Positions 57,874 through 64,000 of a stretch of DNA of 64,000 nucleotides are shown one piece after another. A program made the translations under genes and the position numbers. The notes beneath the pieces are model-generated. The model was given only the letters and a program-made list of their open reading frames with translations, searched no databases and was not told the DNA's origin. Numbering within the stretch: position 1 is the stretch's first letter; every line of letters begins with the position of its first letter. The DNA is from Deltaproteobacteria bacterium (lineage in GTDB: Bacteria > Myxococcota > Kuafuiibacteriia > Kuafuiibacteriales > Kuafuiibacteriaceae): contig JADJBV010000001.1 of assembly GCA_016703535.1 (NCBI GenBank), positions 5,818,001-5,882,000 of the forward strand, in the 5' to 3' direction.

Positions 57874-57946
57874 TATGTTCGCCCGGTGGCCCTGGCCTGG
57901 GGTCGAGGTCAACAAACGACGTAATTGTTGCCTCTACCCACAGATG

Positions 57947-57958
57947 CTACGTTTTTGT
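57947..57958 (+). promoter_or_regulatory. Repeated motif CTACGTTTTTGT, copy 2
   Basis: It ends directly before the ATG chosen for the divergent activator, so it could also allow autoregulation. Confidence 0.5.
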
Positions 57959-59506
57959 ATGGCCGGACGGACCCCCCGACGCCCGATCCCTCATCGCCCC
58001 CCGGACCTCACGGGGCTCGGGGAGGTCGCCCAAGCCCTCCTGACTCAGGACGAGCCGATGGTCGCCCTGGAGCGCACCCTCGACCGGATCGAAAAACACC
58101 GAGGCGCCGCCCAAGTGGTGGTTTCGGTCCAAGACGAAGGCAGCCCCGAGATCCGGGTCTTGGCGGCCCGGGGGATCGGGAGGGATCGCCTGAGCACCCG
58201 CTACCGGCTGGGCGAGGGCCTGACCGGGCGGGTCATCCAAAGCGGCAAGGTGATCGTCGTCCCGGCCCTCTCCAAAGAGCCGCTGTTTTTGGCCCGGGCG
58301 TTTCGCCGGGAGGCCGGCGCCGAACAGAGCTTCGTGGCGGTGCCTTTGGGCGCAGGGAAAAAGACCTTCGGCGCGATCGCCGCGGTGTTGCCGTTTCAGA
58401 AGGACCGGGACTGGGACGCCGAGGTCTCCTGGCTCGAGGTGGTCGCGGCGATGTTGGCGGTGATGATGAACGCCCGTCGGATGATCGAGTCGGAGCGGCA
58501 GCGGCTGCTCGACGAAAACACCACGCTGCGGCAGGAGCTGAAGGAGCGCTACGAGCTCTCGAACATCGTCGGCACCGCCGGCCCGATGCGGCTGGTCTAC
58601 GAGCAGATCGCCCAAGTGGCGCGCACCAACACCACGGTCTTGATCCGCGGTGAGTCCGGCACCGGCAAAGAGCTGATCGCCAGCGCGATCCACTACGGCT
58701 CGCTGCGGGCCAAGAAGCCCTTCGTCAAGGTAGCCTGCGCCGCGCTCCCCGAGACTTTGATCGAGGCCGAGCTCTTCGGCTACGAAAAGGGGGCCTTCAC
58801 CGGCGCCACCACCAAAAAGAAGGGGCGCTTCGAGTTGGCTGAGGGCGGCACCTTGTTCCTGGACGAGATCGGCGAGGTCGATCTTGGGACCCAGGTGAAG
58901 TTGTTGCGGGTGTTGCAGGAGCGAGAGGTCGAACGGCTGGGTGGCACCGAAACCGTCCGCACCAACGTCCGGCTTTTGGCCGCCACCAACAAGGACCTGG
59001 AGGCGGCGGTGGCCGAACGAAGCTTCCGGGACGATCTCTACTATCGGCTCAACGTCTTCACGATCTTCGTGCCGCCGCTGCGGGAGCGGAAGTCCGACGT
59101 CTTGCTCCTGGCCGATCACTTCTTGATCAAGTACGCGCGCGAACACCAAAAGAGCATCAAGCGCATCGCCACCCCGGCCATCGACATGTTGTCGGCCTAT
59201 CACTGGCCCGGCAACGTGCGGGAGCTGGAGAACACCATCGAACGGGCGATCTTGGTCTGCGACGGCCAAGTGATCCACGCCCACCACCTGCCGCCGACCT
59301 TACAGACCGCCGAGGCTTCGGGGACCCAAACCGAACGGCCGTTGGAGGAGGCGGTGGAGCAGTTCGAGCGGGACCTGATCCTGGACGCCCTCAAGTCGAC
59401 CCGAGGCAATCGGGCCAAGGCGGCCCGCCTCCTCCGGACCACCGAGCGGATCTTGGGCTACAAGGTGACCAAGTACGAGATCGACTGGCGCCGCTTTCGG
59501 GCCTGA
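57959..59506 (+). CDS. GAF-domain sigma-54-dependent activator (NifA-like layout), divergent from glnII
   Basis: A 515-residue protein from the ATG at 57959. Other in-frame ATGs lie at 57875 and 57944, and none has a good ribosome-binding site. Residues about 10-165 form a GAF domain (LRLGEGLTGRVIQSGKVIVV-like stretch). Residues about 195-420 are the AAA+ module: GESGTGKE, GAFTGA, GGTLFLDEIGEV and HWPGNVRELENTIERAI. The C-terminal Fis-type HTH is NRAKAARLLRTTERILGYKV. GAF domains bind small ligands, so 2-oxoglutarate or a nitrogen signal is possible, but no ligand is visible in sequence. The position beside glnII and its sigma-54 promoter makes glnII the likely target. Confidence 0.93.
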   Translation: MAGRTPRRPIPHRPPDLTGLGEVAQALLTQDEPMVALERTLDRIEKHRGAAQVVVSVQDEGSPEIRVLAARGIGRDRLSTRYRLGEGLTGRVIQSGKVIVVPALSKEPLFLARAFRREAGAEQSFVAVPLGAGKKTFGAIAAVLPFQKDRDWDAEVSWLEVVAAMLAVMMNARRMIESERQRLLDENTTLRQELKERYELSNIVGTAGPMRLVYEQIAQVARTNTTVLIRGESGTGKELIASAIHYGSLRAKKPFVKVACAALPETLIEAELFGYEKGAFTGATTKKKGRFELAEGGTLFLDEIGEVDLGTQVKLLRVLQEREVERLGGTETVRTNVRLLAATNKDLEAAVAERSFRDDLYYRLNVFTIFVPPLRERKSDVLLLADHFLIKYAREHQKSIKRIATPAIDMLSAYHWPGNVRELENTIERAILVCDGQVIHAHHLPPTLQTAEASGTQTERPLEEAVEQFERDLILDALKSTRGNRAKAARLLRTTERILGYKVTKYEIDWRRFRA

Positions 59507-59518
59507 GGGCCGGGCTGA

Positions 59519-59524
59519 TAGACT
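59519..59524 (+). promoter_or_regulatory. TANNNT -10 box, leaderless spacing (FG-GAP lipoprotein)
   Basis: TAGACT, then 6 bases, then GTG at 59531. The same hexamer precedes the acidic-protein gene. Confidence 0.4.
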
Positions 59525-59530
59525 CAGATC

Positions 59531-61747
59531 GTGAGCCCCCACCCCCAGCGCCTGGCCTTGGGCTCGATACTCCTGGCCTACGCCGCGGGTTGCGCAAGCA
59601 AAGGCACGGCCGAGCCCGCAGGGGGGCCGGGTTTGCAAGTTGTCTTGCCGAGTGAGTCCCTCGGCTCAATCTCGTCCGAGCTGATCGCCACGGTGTTGGT
59701 CCCGCTGCTCCCCCAAGCCGATCGACCGACCCGGTTCCTCGAGTGTCGAGACCTGTTGAACCCCCGCCTGCCGCTGCTGATCGACTTCGAGCACCTCGGT
59801 GACGCACCGTTCGGGGTGGTCCTGGAGCAACGCCAACCCTGGAGCGGCGCTGGCACCCCCAACCTCACCGGGCCTTGGCCCACCGTCCCGATCGATCCCG
59901 AACGGAACCCTTGGGGTGCGGCGTTGATCTACCTGGAAGCTCGGGGCCCGGCCCAAAACCGGCGCGGTGAAATCACGGCAGCGACTCAACTGGTGGGCTG
60001 CACCTGCTTTCGCACCCAAGACGCGTCCCACCCCGATCCGGTCCTCGACGCCGCGGTGAAGGCCCAATGTCCCTTGCCTGAAGCCAGTCCCCGACCGGTG
60101 CCGCTGGTATCCGGTATGGAGCGAGGCTGGAGTGTGCAGCACCAGCGGGCGACCACCTTGGTGGCGCCGGTCGGACACCCCATGACTCCAGGTGCGTTGG
60201 TCAAGGTCGTGCCGCCGTCCGCTGAACATCGGATCGCAGGCCGGGTGGTGCACTTCGCCGTCGATTTGGGATCGGGGCCGGGGCCCTGGAGCGCCGCGGT
60301 GACCGATGAAGAAGGGATCGCTGCTTTTCGCCCGACCCTGGAGGGTTGTGGTCCGGGGGCTCGGATCTTGGCGCGGCTCGGGCCGTCCGATGATCCACCG
60401 TTGGTGTTCGACCTCCGTTGTGTGCCCGGCATCGGTAGCCTCGGGTGTCAGGACTACTTGCCGCTGGCCACCAACGGCGTGTTGTTCGAGGTGGTCGAAC
60501 GTGGGGCCGGCTTGACTCCGTGGTTGGCCACCATCTCCTCGGATCAACCGGACTTGATCCGGATGCTAGATCCGCAGCGAGGGTTCGTCGCGGTGGCCCA
60601 AAGCCCCTCCAACCAGCCGGCGGCCCTCTACAGCTTCAACCTAGAGGTGAACGTCGCCGAGGGTAGCTCGGGCCGTCCCATGGTGGTCTCGATCTGGAGT
60701 GACCTGAACCCGACCGTGATCGTTCATGAGCTCGATCCAGAGCGGTGGACCCTGACCGAGGTGGCCAGGCTCGACGAAACCTGCGCCACCTGGACCTGCG
60801 GCTCCGGCCTCAGCTGCGATCCGCTGAACCCTTGTGATCCCACCGAAGCCTGCGTGTTGGGCAAGTGCCAGCGGATCGGGGATCAAGAGACGTCTTGTCC
60901 GCTCCCAGCCGATGCTCCGCCTTCGGTCGCCGGTTGTGCGTGTGCCTGGAGCTTCGACTACAACGTCGGCCCCTACGTCACAACCGGAGATCTGGACGGT
61001 GATGGTCTCAACGATCTGCTGGTCGGCGGTAACCGCAGCTCGAGTTTGGTCTCCTACCGCGCCCACTCGGATGGTGGGCCGTTGTACCGCAACCAGACCT
61101 GCAACTGCGGCGCCTACGGTGCGGCGCCACAGGCGTTGCTCCTCGGCCGGTTTCGAGTCCTGGACGGCCCGCTGGAGTTGGCGATCGCCACCAGCGTGGG
61201 TCTGGGGCTGATCGCTCAGCATCCTGAGCAGGGGCTGATCTGTAGCACCCCGAACTACGTCGGGCCTGAAGAGATCCAACAGGCGGTGCACGCCCGGCTC
61301 GGTTGTACACCAGCCCTGGACCCGAGTTGCCCGCCCTACCAAGACCTGATCGTGCGTTCCCGCGTGGCCGGCGACGGCCGGGCGACGGCCGTGTTGCCTG
61401 GCGGGCCCGGCCTACTCGGCGAAGTTTGGTTCCCGGAAGAGGCGCCCGACGTGAAGGTCTTCTACTTCGGCAGAGCCTTGGTCGGTGATCTCAACGGAGA
61501 CAACCACGACGACCTACTGACCTTGCAGTCCGACGTGGACGGCGCCTTGGTGCTGAGGGCGTCCTTGGGCGCGGGCAACGGCGCCCTGAGCATGATCGAG
61601 TTTAGCGGCGGACGGTGCGGCGGCTATTGCGATCTGCGGACGGCGCGCCTCGCCGACCTGGACGGCGACGGTCGAGACGACCTGCTGCTTTTTTGTCCCT
61701 ACGCCGAAGACGGCCCGGAGATCACGGTTTTCCGGAGCCTGCCCTAG
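59531..61747 (+). CDS. FG-GAP/VCBS-type lipoprotein
   Basis: A 738-residue protein with a GTG start and lipobox YAAGC. The N-terminal 450 residues are beta-rich without an assigned family. A Cys-rich segment (CATWTCGSGLSCDPLNPCDP) follows. The C-terminal 270 residues carry three FG-GAP/VCBS calcium-loop repeats: DLDGDGLNDLLVGG, DLNGDNHDDLL and DLDGDGRDDLL. Such repeats form beta-propellers that bind calcium and often mediate adhesion. The gene overlaps the convergent MORN gene by 4 bp. Its function is unknown. Confidence 0.82.
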   Translation: MSPHPQRLALGSILLAYAAGCASKGTAEPAGGPGLQVVLPSESLGSISSELIATVLVPLLPQADRPTRFLECRDLLNPRLPLLIDFEHLGDAPFGVVLEQRQPWSGAGTPNLTGPWPTVPIDPERNPWGAALIYLEARGPAQNRRGEITAATQLVGCTCFRTQDASHPDPVLDAAVKAQCPLPEASPRPVPLVSGMERGWSVQHQRATTLVAPVGHPMTPGALVKVVPPSAEHRIAGRVVHFAVDLGSGPGPWSAAVTDEEGIAAFRPTLEGCGPGARILARLGPSDDPPLVFDLRCVPGIGSLGCQDYLPLATNGVLFEVVERGAGLTPWLATISSDQPDLIRMLDPQRGFVAVAQSPSNQPAALYSFNLEVNVAEGSSGRPMVVSIWSDLNPTVIVHELDPERWTLTEVARLDETCATWTCGSGLSCDPLNPCDPTEACVLGKCQRIGDQETSCPLPADAPPSVAGCACAWSFDYNVGPYVTTGDLDGDGLNDLLVGGNRSSSLVSYRAHSDGGPLYRNQTCNCGAYGAAPQALLLGRFRVLDGPLELAIATSVGLGLIAQHPEQGLICSTPNYVGPEEIQQAVHARLGCTPALDPSCPPYQDLIVRSRVAGDGRATAVLPGGPGLLGEVWFPEEAPDVKVFYFGRALVGDLNGDNHDDLLTLQSDVDGALVLRASLGAGNGALSMIEFSGGRCGGYCDLRTARLADLDGDGRDDLLLFCPYAEDGPEITVFRSLP
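59635..59648. repeat. GCAAG-N4-CTTGC palindrome, spacer TTGT
   Basis: Perfect arms near the 5' end of the FG-GAP lipoprotein gene (peptide LQVVLP). Confidence 0.6.
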
Positions 61748-63099
61748 TGGCGGAGCTGATCCTTCTCGTAGACCTGCTCCCCTTTGATCGAGCCGTCGGG
61801 TTTGTAGGTGGTCCACACGCCCTCCCGACGATTGGCGACGTATTTGCCAACCCGGGCTCGATACCGTTGTCCATCGGGACCGCGCTCCCATTCTTCACTG
61901 GGGCCTTCTCGCTGGCCGCCCACGAAGTGGATCTCGGTGTCGAGGCCGTCCCTCACGTAGTTGCGCCAGGGCCCAGTTTTTTGGCCTTTTTCGTAGGTCC
62001 CCTCTTCGGCCAAGTAGGTGCCCTGCTGATCGGAGGCGTAGCGTTTGTAGGGGCCGTGCCGTTGTCCTTCTCGATAGGTCCACTCTTCACTTTTGGTCCC
62101 GTCGTTTCGGAACTCCACGAAGGCCCCGTGTTGTTTGCCTCCTTGGTAGTGCCCGGACTCTCTCGGGGTGACGCCGTCGGCGTGGTAGCTGATCGACGGG
62201 CCCTCTTGTTGGTCGGCGACGTATTCGACCTCTTGATCCAACTTGCCGTCGGGTCGATAGCGGCGCCATTTGCCGACCTTGGCGTCCTGCCGATAGGTGC
62301 CCTCTTCCATCTTGGTGCCGTCGTCGTAGTAGCTGGTCCACACCCCGACGTGCCGCCCCTTTTCGTTTTCGCCCTGCTGGAAGATGGCGCCGTTGGCGTG
62401 GAACACCGTCTGGCGTCCCTCCATCTGGCCGTCCTTGAACACGGTCTTGAGGGCGATCTTGCCGCTGGGCGCCCATGCGATCATCACGCCCTGCATCTTC
62501 CCTTGAGCGTCGACGCAGCTGACCGACTGGCCATCGGGCCAGGGAGCGCCCATCCGTTTGGTGCCCGGCAAAGGGCAATATTCTTCGTCGGCGACCCCAA
62601 AACTCGGGGCCGCGATCGGGGTCCCGGCTGGGGCGTTCTTTTGGCCCAAACGTTCGATGGCGGCGCCGATGGTCTTGGCCAAGGCGCTGGGCTTACAACC
62701 CCCGGTCGCGTCGGCGGCCGAGTCGGTGGCGGCGGTGCGAAGGTCGTAGAGCACCGAAGAGACCGTACATTCGGCGCCCAACTTGAGGACCTTGGTCGAG
62801 AGCAGTTTTCCGGCCGCCAGCTCCTTGCCGATCTCGATCTGGCAGGACTGATCGTAGCAGGCCCGATAACTCTCCTTCTTTTGGCTGCTGAGGCGGGTCT
62901 TGAGATCCGAACGCGGGATCACCGTAAAGCCTGGCAGGGCCGCGACCTTGCTGAAGAGGACCTCGGACAAGCTCTCTTTGGTGCCTCGATCCAACTTGAG
63001 GCCGGTGACCTCCAGATCGAAGACCGCCACCACCGCCGGCTCGGCCCAAGCCGGCGCCCCATACAAAATCAGCGGGAAGATCAGGACCCCGGCACGCAC
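61744..63099 (-). CDS. Exported protein with TolB/CsgG-like N-domain and MORN-like repeats
   Basis: A 451-residue protein with signal peptide MRAGVLIFPLILYGAPAWA. Residues about 20-150 (VAVFDLEVTGLKLDRGTKES, then VIPRSDLKTRL) resemble the CsgG/TolB-N-like domain common in myxobacterial exported proteins. From about residue 190 the chain is a run of MORN-like repeats (about 20 residues each, for example GVWTSYYDDGTKMEEGTYRQ, GKWRRYRPDGKLDQEVEYV, GPWRNYVRDGLDTEIHFVGG). Similar bacterial repeats are annotated as YwqK-type, but no toxin partner is adjacent. Probable scaffold or lipid-contact surface; function unknown. Confidence 0.8.
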   Translation of the reverse strand: MRAGVLIFPLILYGAPAWAEPAVVAVFDLEVTGLKLDRGTKESLSEVLFSKVAALPGFTVIPRSDLKTRLSSQKKESYRACYDQSCQIEIGKELAAGKLLSTKVLKLGAECTVSSVLYDLRTAATDSAADATGGCKPSALAKTIGAAIERLGQKNAPAGTPIAAPSFGVADEEYCPLPGTKRMGAPWPDGQSVSCVDAQGKMQGVMIAWAPSGKIALKTVFKDGQMEGRQTVFHANGAIFQQGENEKGRHVGVWTSYYDDGTKMEEGTYRQDAKVGKWRRYRPDGKLDQEVEYVADQQEGPSISYHADGVTPRESGHYQGGKQHGAFVEFRNDGTKSEEWTYREGQRHGPYKRYASDQQGTYLAEEGTYEKGQKTGPWRNYVRDGLDTEIHFVGGQREGPSEEWERGPDGQRYRARVGKYVANRREGVWTTYKPDGSIKGEQVYEKDQLRH

Positions 63100-63158
63100 C
63101 CCCTGGGACTACGAGAGATCCGGGCCCCAGTCGAGGGGTCGGCGGTATAAGCGGGGTG

Positions 63159-64000
63159 ATGCGCTCCGCCGTCTTGGCCTCCTTCCTCCTCCTAACGGCC
63201 GCTTGCGGCACAGAGCCCTCCGACGCACTGCCGCCCCGAGACGCCGGCCCGGTCGACACTGGGACCCCCGGCAGCGACGGTGGCGTGACCGACGGCGGCT
63301 CCCCCGACGGTGGGTCGCCCGACCTGGGTCCTCGAGACGGCAGCGCCCCCGACGGCGGCTTGGACGGTGGGGCGCCCGACCTGGGCCCTCAGGACGGCGG
63401 CACCGGGACCGGCGCCTGTGAAGGCCTCCCTTGCCGGGATCGGCTGGCCGACGATCAGGCCTTCGAGGCCTTGGCCGTCCCGTCCCCCGAAGGTGCCTGC
63501 CAATACGACCTCGAGATCCCATTCATAACTTCCATTGATGGAAGTGAGCCCACCTATTACTTGGACCCCCGGGTCCACTCGGCGCCGATCGACTTCCTGC
63601 GGCGCGAGTTGCCCGCCCAATACGGCACCATGGACCTCGAGGTGTACTTCCGAGGTTTCGAGCGCGAAGACCTTCGCACCCACTGGGTCGGCCGCATCCG
63701 GCGGTTGATCGGGGCGGCGCCGCACCGTTACGCGATCGACCTCTACGGCTCCGGTTATTGGAGCACCGACGACGTGGTGGTGGAGCTCCAGGCTTTGTTG
63801 GCGCGCCTGGCCCCGACCTTCCCCATGCCCTTGGGCTACGGCCCCAGCCAATACGGGCCGATCCGTCAGGCCGCCGGCTTCTCCAACCCACCCTTCGTGG
63901 TGCACTCGCCGATCACCTGCCCCGGCGAAAGTTGCCCCGCCGGGCCCGGACCCTGTTTGGTGATCCCTCCGGGCGCCGAACTCTGCGGCCACCACCAAGA
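63159..64000 (+). CDS. Lipoprotein, 3' end outside window
   Basis: The frame is open from the ATG at 63159 to the window edge (280 codons), so the end is missing. The leader ends in lipobox LTAAC. A Gly/Asp/Pro-rich linker of about 60 residues includes an approximate tandem duplication of PDGG...PDLGP. The mature domain starts about ACEGLPCRDRLADDQAFEAL and has several paired Cys (CPGESCPAGPGPC). I recognise no family. TATAAG lies 7 bases before the ATG, which may be a -10 box close to a leaderless start. Confidence 0.7.
   Translation, partial: MRSAVLASFLLLTAACGTEPSDALPPRDAGPVDTGTPGSDGGVTDGGSPDGGSPDLGPRDGSAPDGGLDGGAPDLGPQDGGTGTGACEGLPCRDRLADDQAFEALAVPSPEGACQYDLEIPFITSIDGSEPTYYLDPRVHSAPIDFLRRELPAQYGTMDLEVYFRGFEREDLRTHWVGRIRRLIGAAPHRYAIDLYGSGYWSTDDVVVELQALLARLAPTFPMPLGYGPSQYGPIRQAAGFSNPPFVVHSPITCPGESCPAGPGPCLVIPPGAELCGHHQ

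Overview
The window is about 64 kb of GC-rich DNA (roughly two thirds G+C by eye), densely coded on both strands, with no gap over 300 bp. I see no rRNA, tRNA, CRISPR array, insertion sequence or phage gene. The gene content points to a member of the Myxococcota (myxobacteria and relatives). The pointers are two proteins with MYXO-CTERM-like tails, a Ser/Thr kinase carrying an AgmX/PglI-like tail, FHA- and GAF-linked sigma-54 activators, PATAN (DUF4388) and giant TPR proteins, MopE-type Cys-rich repeats, and many lipoproteins with Asp/Gly/Ala/Pro-rich linkers. It reads as ordinary chromosome with an unusually envelope-rich gene set. Layout: 1-4.7 kb holds the end of a ClpA-like unfoldase, a VWA-like lipoprotein, a FecR-domain protein and a Gfo/Idh/MocA oxidoreductase. 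4.7-21.4 kb is a leftward run of three genes: a 4430-residue TPR protein, a membrane TPR/zinc-ribbon protein and a PATAN protein. A rightward Ser/Thr kinase diverges from the giant gene. 23.4-28.1 kb is a tightly overlapping rightward cluster: an unknown lipoprotein, a PSCyt1-like lipoprotein with CxCH, a CxxCH cytochrome lipoprotein, an outer-membrane beta-barrel that itself carries CxxCH, and a TldD-family protease. This is the best candidate in the window for an undescribed system, namely an outer-membrane redox conduit. 28.4-31.5 kb has a DUF3108 protein, a LysR regulator facing a cupin, and an EF-hand-like secreted protein. 31.7-36.6 kb has thrA (aspartokinase/homoserine dehydrogenase) behind a 33-codon upstream ORF, meeting thrC head-on, and a lipoprotein upstream of thrC. 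36.9-51 kb is rich in exported proteins: lipoproteins, an FHA sigma-54 activator, a metzincin-like protein with a substituted catalytic His, a 1570-residue Ig/Cys-repeat/poly-Gly lipoprotein, an HExxH protease, a GNAT enzyme and a pyrophosphatase-like protein. 51-57.7 kb has a PerM/AI-2E transporter, a PEGA protein, an outer-membrane protein, guaA, an acidic protein and type II glutamine synthetase. 57.7-64 kb has a GAF sigma-54 activator divergent from glnII, an FG-GAP lipoprotein, a MORN-repeat protein and a truncated lipoprotein. Three sequence-level signals cut across genes. (1) A gapped palindrome, GCAAG-N4-CTTGC, occurs 13 times. (2) A TANNNT box lies 6-8 bases before at least six start codons, suggesting leaderless transcripts. 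(3) A sigma-54 promoter and repeated T-rich motifs lie between glnII and its likely activator.
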